Shown here: positions 12,508-22,720 of the stretch, in pieces
Numbering within the stretch: position 1 is the first letter of the stretch
Layout: every line of letters begins with the position of its first letter
Notes under the pieces: model-generated
What the model was told of the DNA's origin: nothing
Seen by the model: only the letters and a program-made list of their open reading frames with translations
Database searches by the model: none
Assembly (NCBI GenBank): GCA_030762175.1
Contig: CM060840.1
Location: 43,034,001-43,098,000, forward strand
Reading direction: 5' to 3'
DNA: 64,000 nt
Source of the DNA: Metallyticus violacea
Lineage: Eukaryota; Arthropoda; Insecta; Mantodea; Metallyticidae
Program-made: the position numbers and the translations under genes

Positions 12508-14029
12508 ATGTCATACACTAAACCGCTGCAGTTTTATATGCATTTCATGATTTCATTTTTTATGTATTATTTAAAAAATAACATGAAAACAGTGGGCAGA
12601 TCGTCACACAGTATTCTACTACAATTGCTCACATAAACATGCACTAAATTAATTAAAAAAGAAGGGAAAAAAGAATTCTATGAGTAGTAAAGTACTTCAT
12701 TATCAACAGATGTTTAACGCCATATAGCATAAACTTAACCTTCAACAGATGCTAGAAATATTTAATTTATTTTACTATATTTCCCTCAACGTGGAAGACA
12801 TGGTTTGTATTCCATGATGAAGTTTTTCTTGTCCTAATTAACGGAAATTAATGCATTCCAACTTAGAATGAAATTCTTTCACTCATGCCAGCAAAGAGAG
12901 AAATGTAGGATATACAATAAACAAAATGAATTATAAAATATAAATCTAATTAGTCATATAAATAAACGATAAAGGTAAAAAGCGGCAAATTACTCGCAAA
13001 CCTGTGTACTGGAAAAACGATAAACGCCTGCAATATTTTCACATGAAGAATGAACACCACCAGATACATATCTTTGTGCCCTCTGCCCTTTACAGACATA
13101 ACCAAGTTAACTTCATGCCGATCAGCCTCTTCCGGTACACCTACTTTCCACGCCGACTTTTTTACGAGTTTGCTGCCATTGGCATTTTCTTCCCTTGAAG
13201 ATGAATGCGTCAGGACTCTATCTCTGTGTTGTATCTTTTATTTACATGCACCACTGCCCTTATGATCACCTACATTTTTGCATTTCCAAGGAGAATTTAT
13301 ACTTTCAAACGCGGTATATTTTACAAAGGTAGTAACATTTTATTGATGGAAATATAAAATATGAAACAAATAATATACCCTTTCTGGCTATTTTGCACAA
13401 CCAAAAACAATAACCATGAAAATGTGTATATTTATTTATTTTATGGTAAACAGTAGAATGTGACATTATGAAAAATCACCTTTTACATGCATAATTACTC
13501 AAATAATGAATGAGGGCTTGTAAGTAACAAAGATCACTTCATGCTTTAGAACATAACCGAAGTCGCAGAAAGGCTCCTACAAGCGATATTACAGTATATT
13601 ACATAATGTGATTGCGAGTAGTATTGTCATAAATTAACCTTTAAAGATACTTTTTTTTTTTCCTTCATGAAATTCATAGACGTTTTCCACTTGAAAGCGT
13701 TTTGAAAAGAGCACATTTGAAGTTCCAACCTCAAATTGTTCTAGCTGTTTAAGGCATTACTTGATAAATTATATGAATGAGGTAATGTGGGTACGTATCT
13801 TGCAAATTTATACATTTTTTATTTTTAAAATGTTTGTTGTTTCATTACCAGCAACTCAGTATAGAGTTCATTTTTAAATATGCTTGTAACTTTAAAATGT
13901 CTTAAGACTTTTCCATTATGGCCTTAAAAAATAAATATTTACATTTTAAACATGTTACGATCTCCATTGAACACTAAAACAAAGAAAAAGATATAAAAAT
14001 AATAAAAAACTTATGCTTAATCCAATATC
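12508..14029. other. No gene recognised downstream of the LTR
   Basis: AT-rich DNA in which gag/pol would be expected if the LTR element were intact. Overlapping short plus-strand frames at 13004-13265 have no conserved motif. Confidence 0.55.
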
Positions 14030-14985
14030 CTTCGTGCTCGAAAAGCTTGTTGATTCTTCTCGGCATGGAGTCTGCCAATCGGCAAAAATAAGTCGGCCTT
14101 TCTGTGAGGAAATCCCACGTATCTTCAATCCTATGCCACAGCTCGATGGGCGTCCTAGGACGTGAGAAACTGAAAGTTCTAAGAGTCTTCTTTATTTCTG
14201 ATCAAACGTTCTCATTAGGGTTTAAATCAGTGATTTGGGTAGATGGGATATAGTGAGATACCCTCTTGCCTATCAAACCGACGCTGAAGTATACTATATT
14301 ATCTTGCAGGAACAGGATTGTTTCATCGGGATACTTTTCTCTAGCATATGGGTGTGAAATAAATTCCACAAAGTCGCGGTAGGTCAAACTTTTTATCCTT
14401 CCATGTATTCGCTAAAGGTGTCCAGGACCTTTGTACGAAATCCAGTTTCAACATGAGACGCTAACGCGACTACTGTTAACACGAGTAGCACGTAAGGTCT
14501 ATCATATCGGTGACCACCTGGTGGGCATATCTGCACTGGTCTATTACACTATGACCACACTACACTCCGTCCGCGATGTACCTAGTGTCGAGGACATATA
14601 CAGGAGGGTCCACGGCATGTTCATCATAAAGGACCTCCTTACACGCTAAGTAGCTGCTAAACCGAACTCTCTACAGCGATTCCTTACGGCTGTAAAGACC
14701 CGGGAAAATAACAAGCCGCCTTCAATTGAGCAGCAGATGAAAAGAATTTTCTCTCTACTTTTGCCAGAAAACATTCATCATCCTCCCAAGTAGAAAGTCT
14801 TTATGACATGTGCTATGTCGCTTTTCTACCTGCCGGTCTTCCTATATTGCTGAGCCCACAGCCTTCCAGTACTTTCTGGTATGCCACGTCTATGAGCAGC
14901 CTCAGACGGCGAAAACCCCGCGTTAATCAAAGCTAAATCAACGGCACATCTGTTCATCAAGGCAGCCAAATCTACATTGAAAGAA
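14030..14985 (-). mobile_element. Tc1-type transposase fossil, nearly full length
   Basis: Several minus-strand frames together cover a Tc1-like transposase in order. Near 14960 is the first helix-turn-helix (ALINAGFSPSEAAHRRGIPE). Around 14790-14690 is the second DNA-binding part, ending in a VRNRCREFGLA motif. Near 14640 there is a DEHAV motif. Around 14430 is GPGHL, at 14290 LFLQDN with the second catalytic Asp, and at 14225 ITDLNPNENV. The C-terminus is DSMPRRINKLFEHEG near 14050. Multiple stops and frameshifts separate the pieces, so it is dead. Terminal inverted repeats were not identified. Confidence 0.85.
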
Positions 14986-15312
14986 AGCATGTCAATAGCA
15001 AGCGACCCTGAAAATCTAAATCATATTCTTTAGTTCGAACAGTCGATGAGAGGGGTATTAGAAGGACAAAATAAGTAAATCGCGGGATTTACCCGTCTCC
15101 CAAAGATTTTAAGCCCGATAAAATCCCTTTTCACCCATATTTCACTTTCAAAGATATTTTCGGATTTATTATTATAATTATAATATAAGTGTGTCGTAGT
15201 ACATGGGCTGAGTGACTTGCTCTAGAGTAGAATCAAAGATACGAGCACGCGTACCACTGAACCTAACCTAACATTCTCATCGTTTAAGTACAGGGATTTA
15301 ATTAGTTGATAT
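14986..15312. other. No feature recognised
   Basis: Possible outer part of the Tc1 element, without recognisable inverted repeats. Contains one CCTAACCTAA motif near 15262, common in insect DNA. Confidence 0.4.
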
Positions 15313-15487
15313 ATTTACTCACGCTCTTTAACAACTCAGGTCATCAGCATGCCATTTAATTCAGAGCGTGAAACGACCGATAAGAGGCCTCTCCTTTCTG
15401 GTTTGAGATTCCTTTACATGCCGTAAATCTACGACATGGGACCCACACCTTTACTTTCCTTCCGAAGGAAGCCATACATAGGATTTT
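15313..15487 (-). mobile_element. SINE-A copy 2, 5'-truncated
   Basis: Minus-strand SINE-A body and 3' end. The tRNA-related head is missing, as expected for incomplete reverse transcription or later loss. It includes the CCTTCCGAAGGAAGCC core in mutated form. No target duplication was found. Confidence 0.85.
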
Positions 15488-15849
15488 AATTTTAATTAGA
15501 TGAACAACACATACGTTTCCTTTCTGGACTAGTGGAAAGGTCTTAGTATTAAAAGAAAAATAGCGGTGATTTGTAAATAATTTATTTTAAAATGATACGC
15601 TATATTTAATTTTGGACAAATTATATTGTTCATAAAACGAGAGAGGTTCAAGTGTAAAAAGCAGATTCCTGGTTCGAACTTACATAGTTTCCAACATCAC
15701 ATTCCATTTTAATTTCTAAGTCAATCTGACACAGCTGCAATCTATGTATCTGTAGGCTGCTGTAGGGAGTATTAGTGTCTTCTTTAAATATGTACTTTAC
15801 TCTCCGTCTAAAATTCCGTCATCATCTGTATGGGCCTTGATTCGAAAGG
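15488..15849. other. No feature recognised
   Basis: AT-rich DNA between a SINE fragment and a mariner fragment. Confidence 0.4.
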
Positions 15850-16062
15850 GACTTGTTCATAGCTTGCCGTTCTTTCTTTGAGTAAGTGTACGAGTCATTT
15901 TTCTCATACCCAAATCATGTTGTACGATGTTAAAGACGCATTCATTGGAAATGTTCAAAATTTTTGCTATGCGTTTCAGTCGAATTCGTTGACCTTCCAA
16001 AATTCTATTATACACAGCATAAACATTTTCAGGAATGAACACAGAAACGGGTCTTCAACAGA
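15850..16062 (-). mobile_element. Mariner transposase helix-turn-helix fragment
   Basis: The minus-strand frame reads RPVSVFIPENVYAVYNRILE and then LKRIAKILNIS and HDLGMRK. This is the paired-like second helix-turn-helix region of a mariner transposase that normally leads into the WVP linker. The linker and catalytic domain are absent. The frame is open over about 60 codons, but upstream stops break the N-terminal part. Confidence 0.8.
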
Positions 16063-17208
16063 ATGTTCATCTTAGACATCTATTTTCCTGTTTAAACTCC
16101 GGAACGCAATTTTTATGATTTTTCCAAAAGAACTTGAGACTGCTATATGATTCACTCAACCTAGTGAAATTACTGGAAAGCTTCTTTGACAGAAAAAAAA
16201 ATTTTTGCATTTTTGATTGCCATGAAAGTAAACAAGAGTGTAAACTGAAAAAAAAAAAAATTACAAAAACACCAAACACAAATTATTTTATTTTTGCTGA
16301 AAGCTGCTCCAAGTTGAGCTTTTCCTGTTAAATAATTTAATACAGGTTACATATGTATGCACTTATTTTTCTTCAGACATATTTAAATACAGGTTACATA
16401 CTTTGACATGCTGCAACCTGCTTTAGATTGGAAGAGAAGTGTTACAGCGCTTTAAAATAAACTGTTTCGTGGGAATGGTAGCATCAGCTAGAAATCCAAA
16501 TGAACTGCATTTACATTTAGAACATTTGTAAACCGAAAGCAAACCTTGTTTTTCTATACACAAACCAAAAGCGACAACATTTATCTTAAAATAAACATTT
16601 AAAGGGGTACATTTCTTTTGTGGCCTACTTGTAGGATAGATGAAGCGGTGTGGTTAGTTGCTATGTAATTTGATTTATATTTTTGTTGCTTAATTTATTG
16701 TTCTATCAATAAAGAGCATAGTAAAATATTTAGAAACTATGCTATTTTAAACATTAACTGTTTACTTATAACTTTTAAACTTATTAAAAAGTGTTTTATT
16801 AAATATTTGATTATATTACAAAATTTTGAAACATTACTCGGTCGTTCGGCATCGTTGTAACCAGCAATCAATAACTCTCTCGGAGATTTAAATGAAATGC
16901 ATTATTAATCACATAAACCTGTTGGTAAAGTTTACAAACAGAATGGTGCATTGAAACATTGCGTTGGGAAAATTTACTCATCAGGCACAAAATCAGAACA
17001 TATTACACAACAGTTGACAGCAACAACTATTATAAATCATGACAACTAGATCTGCAGTAAAACGAATTGCCCCAGCATGGCAATACATGACAAGAAAAAG
17101 CAGTAAGATGAATGTTGCAATCTATACCTGTAGCCACAAGTTCCTGCTTCCCCTATTATATGTTTTTCATAGTATGTGTTTCAATGTAATGTTTCAATGT
17201 ATTTAATA
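16063..17208. other. AT-rich DNA with a small tandem duplication
   Basis: TACAGGTTACATA occurs at about 16342 and 16391, about 50 bases apart, as a small local duplication. Otherwise no gene or known repeat was recognised. Confidence 0.4.
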
Positions 17209-17240
17209 TACAGGGTGTACGAAAAGTCCCCCAGGAATAG
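17209..17240 (+). mobile_element. Terminal repeat fragment of a Tc1/mariner-superfamily element
   Basis: TACAGGGTGTACGAAAAGTC resembles the terminal inverted repeat of insect transposons related to the fossil at 22721-23691, and it follows a TA dinucleotide, the usual target. The transposon body is missing: LTR copy 2 follows within a few bases. Confidence 0.55.
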
Positions 17241-17250
17241 CAAGGAAAGT

Positions 17251-17904
17251 TGAAGCGGTTTTGTCGGTGGGGACAGGTTGGTCGCCAATTATTAAGCGAT
17301 TCCGTTCCTTATCGCCATACTTTGTAGCGATGTATTGTTAATTGACTAAGTATCCCTTCATTGTAGTTGTCAACGCTTCATGACAACAACACCTCAGGGT
17401 TTTATTCCGCTATTTTGTGGGTCGTGCTCAACAGGTCTGGGAGAGGATATCACCTGTGTTAATAATCAAGCAAGGCGACATAGTTGATATAGTAATTTAT
17501 TATTTCGCTTCCTCTGGCGTTATGCGTACTATACAACTTGGCTACATTGGGTATAAGTGTAACTGCTGCGACTTTTAGGAGAAAAACTAAATCCGATTAT
17601 CTGAATGTCTGAATTGACTCTGACAATCTGATCCTCTGAACGGAACTGATTGAAATGATGCCCCAGCGAAGCAAACGCCTCCTTACATATTCGAGACAAA
17701 TTAATTAAACGTTGGCTTCATCAGGCCAAAGGGGGTCTCAAGAGCACTTGTAAGTCTCGCCTCTTGCTTTAAAAATTCAATATATACATCTACTATAGGT
17801 TGGTTCAATTCACCGGCCAAAGCATGCCGTCCGCTACTATTTGAAAGTTTAAAAAAATTGTTTATAGTTGGTTGGTTTAAAGTTAACTATACAAACGGCT
17901 GACG
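17251..17904 (-). mobile_element. LTR copy 2, inverted relative to copy 1
   Basis: Read on the minus strand this aligns through its length with 11661-12486. Shared blocks include a CTGGGAGAG stretch followed by GTGTTAATAATCA (17439-17466), CATCTACTAT followed by TGGTTC (17787-17808) and AGTTAACTATACAAAC (17881-17896). It is shorter than copy 1 through internal deletions and has no primer-binding site beyond its 3' end, so it looks like a solo LTR or a truncated copy. A clear target duplication was not seen. Confidence 0.75.
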
Positions 17905-18030
17905 AGTTAAGGACACGGACTCATGAATGGAAGGTCTGAGGGTTTTAATTTCCGACAGGACAAACCTCCATGACTGAGCTGTTTCCAGGTTTTCTTCAGT
18001 CTTCATAAACGGTTAATGCGACTGAAATGC
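17905..18030 (+). mobile_element. SINE-B copy 2, fragment
   Basis: Plus-strand head remnant (GTTAAGG...GGACTCATGA) and adjoining body (TTTCCAGGTTTTCTTCAGTC). The first tRNA bases are lost at the junction with LTR copy 2 and the 3' part is missing. Confidence 0.75.
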
Positions 18031-18347
18031 ATAGCAATAACCAATGAATGCGTCTTTAATACCGTACATCAGATTTGGTATGAGAAAATCACTGGTACAT
18101 TGGATTCCAAAATATCTGAATGCTAATCAAATCCGACGGTAATTTAAACTTAAGCCAGGAACGTTTCCTTCCTTTAAAAAAAGCCTGATTCATGCCCCTC
18201 GGTATTATATTTTTGATAGTAAAACATAAGATATCTGAGACCTTTGTGACAGTACGCGTAGAAAGGTATTTGAAACTATGCAAAAGCTGCGTGAACGAAT
18301 TAAAAAACCTTGGCCTTTAGTAATCAAGTGCGTCAAATACTAGTAAA

Positions 18348-18532
18348 GGTTTTCCTCAGTCCTCATAAATGGCAAATGCCGGGGAGGTACCCTAAACTTA
18401 GGCCTTGAACATTTCCTTCCTTAAAAAAAGCATTCATTCCCAGTTTATCATTTCATTTCATGTATTATCAGAGACCACCGGCTGTGGTGTCTTAGTAGTA
18501 AAAACGGGCGTTAAACACTTAAAAAAAATACA
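18348..18532 (+). mobile_element. SINE-B copy 3, 5'-truncated
   Basis: Starts within GGTTTTCCTCAGTCCTCATA and continues through GGGGAGGTACCCTAAAC to AAAACGGGCGTTAAACACT and an A-run. The tRNA head is absent. Confidence 0.9.
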
Positions 18533-18580
18533 CCAGAGAAAAGAGAAAGGAGTTTTTGCTGTTCTTCAAGAAGAGAACGC

Positions 18581-18870
18581 CGCCACGGGTGGCCGAGGCC
18601 GTTAACGAGCGGATTCGTGAGCGGGAGGTATGCGGTTCGATTTCAGCCAGGACCGTCCTCCTGGCTGAGGTTTTTTCCAGGTTTTCCTCAGTCCTCATAG
18701 ATGACAAATGCCGGGGAGGTACCCTAAACATAGGCCTGGGATGTTTTCCTTCCTTAAAAAAAAATATTTTCCCAATATATCATTTCATCTCACGTATCAT
18801 CAGTTTTCGCCCCCTGTAGTGTGTCAGTAATAAAAACGGGCGCTAAACACTATACAAAGAAAAAAAAAAA
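18581..18870 (+). mobile_element. SINE-B copy 4, full length
   Basis: Best-preserved SINE-B in plus orientation. The head reads GGTGGCCGAGGCCGTTAACG, then GTGAGCGGGAGG and box B CGGTTCGATTTC, matching the layout of a class II (Ser/Leu-type) tRNA. Then follow the body (TTTTTTCCAGGTTTTCCTCA), the GGGGAGGTACCCTAAACATA block and the 3' end AAAACGGGCGCTAAACACTA with an A-rich tail. Target duplication not clear. Confidence 0.92.
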
Positions 18871-19189
18871 TGAACAGAAATCCACCCGCCCAATTAATCG
18901 TTAATTGTAATTACATTTTAAAAGAAAGACTATCGCATATTTTGTAGTTAAGGAGTTCTCAATAAATTAATTCACTCTGTAGTTCAAAATAAGGCTTGTT
19001 AAAATGCTAAAACTAGATATTAAAAAATTCTTACACACCTGTTTTGAAAATGAAAACGTTAATCATGATTTTGCTCTAATAATAGTTCTTTAGGCTCATT
19101 GGTTTAAAATTACAGATATTTCGATTTTGTAATATAGTACAAACAAATGTTAATAAAATAAATAGAATTAATAAATGATAGAAGGTACC

Positions 19190-19350
19190 GTGGTCGGTCC
19201 CACTGACTTAAGTGGAATTTATGGCGGACAAAATGACGATCAGAATTACCCCTTTCTTTATTCGTTTGTTTTCTTTCTTTTGTTCTGTTAATTGTTCCAT
19301 TGCGATTTTCATTCGCATCTTCGTTCCATTACTCACAATGCTATAATGTC
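19190..19350 (+). repeat. SINE-C copy 1 (decayed)
   Basis: Shares CTTAAGTGG.ATTTATGGCGG and following sequence with 34615-34905. The tRNA-like head is reduced to GGTCGGTCCCACTGA. Confidence 0.6.
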
Positions 19351-19858
19351 CACAGTAGGCTACAGTTAGCAAATGGACCCCTGTCCCCCAGTGCTTGAGA
19401 CTCCAAAGTCGACTTAAACAATGAATGGGCGTTAACATCGTTGTCATTGGGGAGTCAAGCAGCGATCATTTCCTTTGTAACGCATTTGCAATGAATATAT
19501 TAAGTAAAGGTCTTTCTGTGGACATTCTGTTTGTTATGTTGTATTCTTTATACTGAGCTCTCTACTTACTTCATGAAAAAGTGTAAAGACCATCCCTCGC
19601 TAATTCACATCACCCGAATTCGTTCATTTACGTAACATCTGTCGTTATGCCTTTAAATTCTAATATATTATTCTACGTATCTTATTTTGAATAATGGTAC
19701 AATGTCGAAACAATAGAAATGTAAATGAAGACATTAATCCTCAAAACCAGCAATGACGGTTAAAACAGGTAAAAGAAAAAGCTAGAATAAATAAAAACAC
19801 AATAAAAAGCATTTTGTCAACTTTCTGAATTGTTGTAACCGTTTATACTGACCTATGA
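19351..19858. other. No feature recognised
   Basis: AT-rich DNA between two SINE copies. No conserved frame. Confidence 0.4.
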
Positions 19859-20053
19859 GTCGGTCCTGGTGGTAACCATACTTGCCTCGTAGACTCAAGA
19901 TAGTGGGTTCAATCACGGCCAGGGTCATGAATTTTTTTCTGGCGCAATATGGCTTCCTTCAGAAGGGAAGTAAACCCGTGGATCTCCGTGTCGTAGATTT
20001 ACGGCAGGTAAAAGAGCCTCAAGTTAGAAATTAGATGCCGATAAACGCAGATG
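19859..20053 (+). mobile_element. SINE-A copy 3, 3'-truncated
   Basis: Head GTCGGTCCTGGTGGTAACCA with decayed box B GGGTTCAATCAC, then the GGCTTCCTTCAGAAGGGAAG core and CTCCGTGTCGTAGATTTACG. The last third of the element is missing. Confidence 0.85.
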
Positions 20054-20231
20054 ATTTTTACGCAGAAATAAAAGCAAATACAATGCGCAGTTTCAGAAAT
20101 AAATTAAGATGTTGTGACTTACAATTTGTTTAATTTACTTGGTCGCAAGATTTCGAGAGTATAAGGAAGTATGGTGACAAAAATGTATACTTCTGTACAC
20201 GAACTACACCTTATATTAGTTGATCCTCTTT

Positions 20232-20367
20232 CGCCGTCATTTAAATGAAGGTAGATTTCCCTGCAGTACAAGCTTTTTCCAGGGTTGACAACTAAGTAGA
20301 AAATGGAATGTTATTGATTTACATCAAAGTACTGCAGGAAAATCTACCTTCGTTTAATAGACGACGC
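20232..20367. repeat. Imperfect inverted repeat, about 38-bp arms, 59-base spacer
   Basis: The left arm 20232-20269 (GAAGGTAGATTTCCCTGCAG inside it) is complementary to 20329-20367 (CTGCAGGAAAATCTACCTTC inside it), with a few mismatches and a small indel near the outer ends. It could be a small MITE-like hairpin element or a palindromic duplication. No copy elsewhere in the window was noticed. Confidence 0.75.
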
Positions 20368-21307
20368 AAGTGGGCTACCTGGTATTTGACGTTCTTTTCA
20401 CCAGCTGATCGGGTAATACAGACCAAATGTATATAAAATATTGTATTTACTTTTAAAATTATTAAATATATATTGGTTACGGTTAAATTAATATTGAAAC
20501 CAGTAAAATACCACGGTTTATGCAAAAGCGATGCCAGTTATATATAGACCACAAGCAAAAAACTTTAGTTCATTAAATGAGCGCTCCTAGAGGTATAAAA
20601 CGCTGTATGCTATGCAATATTTTTTACACATGCTATAGTTAGTAATAAATGTATACGAATTATTATGGAATGATAACTTCGTGATTAAAATATTATCTAG
20701 AGCAATTCCTTGGCCAGTAATGGAATACATTGCTCTTAATCATGAGATTATAATGTTATTCGGCTAAGAAAGAATGGTGTGAACATTAACATAAGAGCTA
20801 TTAGTAATTATGGTGCAACATTGCATCTTATATGGATAATTTCATCCAGGTGCGAACAAAAACACGTCATTTACATCTCCCTCTATGTTACGGAGGTAGC
20901 TAGACGTGCAAATGACAAATAGAGGCACAAAATATAAAAGTACTGATGTTTCCTTCTTTCTGTTTTATATGGCGGGTGTCCGTCACAAAATGAGCCCCCA
21001 CATGACTAGTTTTCGAAGCGATATAGGTTCACTAGAAATGCCTGGTGGTGGCAAACGGGGCTTGTTGGATCTTAGGGCCTATTTATTCTCACAATAAACC
21101 TCCGTACAAACTAATCTGCTTCAAGTGTTGCCACCAACTCTCCTCTATCGCTTATAGTTGGTTCAGTAGTTTAATAAATCTTGCAAACCTCGTGAGGGCT
21201 CTCAGTATTTTTTCATTTTTTAATATCCCACGCGAATTATTTGTATTAACAGTCACTATAGAGTACATTTGTATTTCTCTATCTAAATTATACATTTTCA
21301 GCACCGA
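20368..21307. other. No gene recognised
   Basis: AT-rich DNA. A frame at 21045-21353 overlaps the start of the LINE fossil but does not match reverse transcriptase in that frame. Confidence 0.4.
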
Positions 21308-21993
21308 TAGGCAAAACAAACAAGCGGTTTCCGTACAAGATTTAGCACAATAGACCATCTCCACACTATAAACACTATGTCTCGCCTTTATTGACTATAG
21401 GAAGACCTTCGACTCAAGTGAACATACGAGCATATTACACACTCTGGCAGCTCAAGGAATAGAGGCAAAGTACATTCGTATCCCACACAAAATCTACAAA
21501 GTTTCGCAAAAGTAAAAACAATAGGACACCCATTCGGACTGGAAAGAGGAGTTCGCCAAAGTCATCCAATCTCTCCCAAACTCTTCACCTGTGTAATGGA
21601 GCATATATTCAGGAAAATAAATTGGCCTAATAAATTCGGAATCAACATAAACGGTAGTCGACAAACAAATCTAAGATTTGCCGACGATGTGTCTTTTTCG
21701 TCAAAATACTGAAAGCACTACAAACTATGCTGGAAAAATTATGTGAACATAGCAAAAATGCAGGGCTGTCACTAAACAAACTGAAGACACACTTAATTTC
21801 AAACGGACCTCAAAACCCGATAAAAATAGATGGAACAGTCCTCACATATGTGAGCGAAAATAGATACCCAGGACAATAGATAAAATTCAAAAAGAAGTAC
21901 AGAAAAGGATCTCATTAACCTGGAGAGCATTTTGGGCTCTTAAGTTTACATTGTTAGACCAAACACTAAGAATATCAGATTCCAGGTGTAAAC
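21308..21993 (+). mobile_element. Non-LTR retrotransposon (LINE) reverse transcriptase fossil, central part
   Basis: Frameshifted plus-strand pieces read, in order, TRFSTIDHLHTIN, RKTFDS, RGVRQSHPISPKLFT and NLRFADDV. They continue with LEKLCEHSKNAGLSLN and a Q.IKF region. These are successive blocks of a LINE reverse transcriptase, with the catalytic FADD motif at about 21672-21690. The style matches insect endonuclease/reverse transcriptase elements; I cannot assign the clade with confidence. Stops and frameshifts make it inactive. It is cut at about 21993 by SINE-A copy 4, and its 3' part resumes at 22213. Confidence 0.88.
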
Positions 21994-22212
21994 ATTTCGG
22001 GCGTAAAAATCCTAAGTACGGCTTCCTTCGGAAGGGAAGTAAAGCCGTGGGTCCCGTGTCGTACATTTACGGCACGAAAAAGAACCTCAAGCCTGAAAGA
22101 AGAAGCCTCTGAGCAAAATTTGTCGGCCATTTCACACCATGAATAGAATGGGACGCTGATGACCTGAGATGTTAAAGAGCGTCCGTAAATAAACCAAATC
22201 AAACAAAACAAA
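21994..22212 (+). mobile_element. SINE-A copy 4, 5'-truncated, inside the LINE
   Basis: Starts within the body (CGGGCGTAAAAATCCTAAG) and runs to GATGTTAAAGAGCGTCCG and an A-rich tail (AAATCAAACAAAACAAA). It separates the reverse transcriptase core from the LINE 3' coding part. LINE sequence between the two halves is also missing, so insertion and deletion may have occurred together. Confidence 0.9.
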
Positions 22213-22440
22213 TAGCTGCCAGAAGTAAATGGCAATGGGGCGATCACGTTGCAAGAATGCAGGACAATAGATGGACCTACAAGATCTCCATGTGGGACTC
22301 CCGGATAGGAAAAAGAACACAAGGAGACCCAGAAGAAGATGGACAGAGCTCTTCAAGGTACATGCAGGTCCACAGTGATCAAGATTAGCAAGAGGAAGAG
22401 AAAAATGAAAATCTCTCGAGTAGAAACTAGTGTAGTGAGA
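22213..22440 (+). mobile_element. LINE fossil, C-terminal coding part
   Basis: The plus frame reads WQWGDHVARMQDNRWTYKIS, then RIGKRTQG and RRRWTELFK. It ends with a PQ...R.REKW.SLE motif, typical of the region after the reverse transcriptase domain in insect LINE proteins of the W.GH(V/I)AR type. A longer minus-strand frame over this stretch is antisense and is not called. Confidence 0.85.
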
Positions 22441-22720
22441 AATGGAGTAACCAGAGAACAAATCAGTCAGTGTCTTAAACAGCATTCGAACAGCTAGCAT
22501 GGAATAGCTCACTACGTTAGGAAAAGGCGAGCTTTCCCTGCTTGTTAGGAGGTCTTTGCCCTTAAGGGACACAATAGACTATCGCTATCTTTATCTTTTT
22601 GTATTATTGGGCACATTATCAAAAACATTTACAGGCATATAGAAAAACTGATTTTTTTCTTTCTTTCAGTCGCATTTTGGATTTCTTCCGCGAGAGAGCA
22701 GTAGTTAGCAGTTAGTAAAG

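Noticed and set aside
22132..22572. 146-codon minus-strand frame, among the longest open frames in the window
   Set aside because: It is antisense to the LINE C-terminal coding part and the SINE-A 3' end and has no conserved motif.
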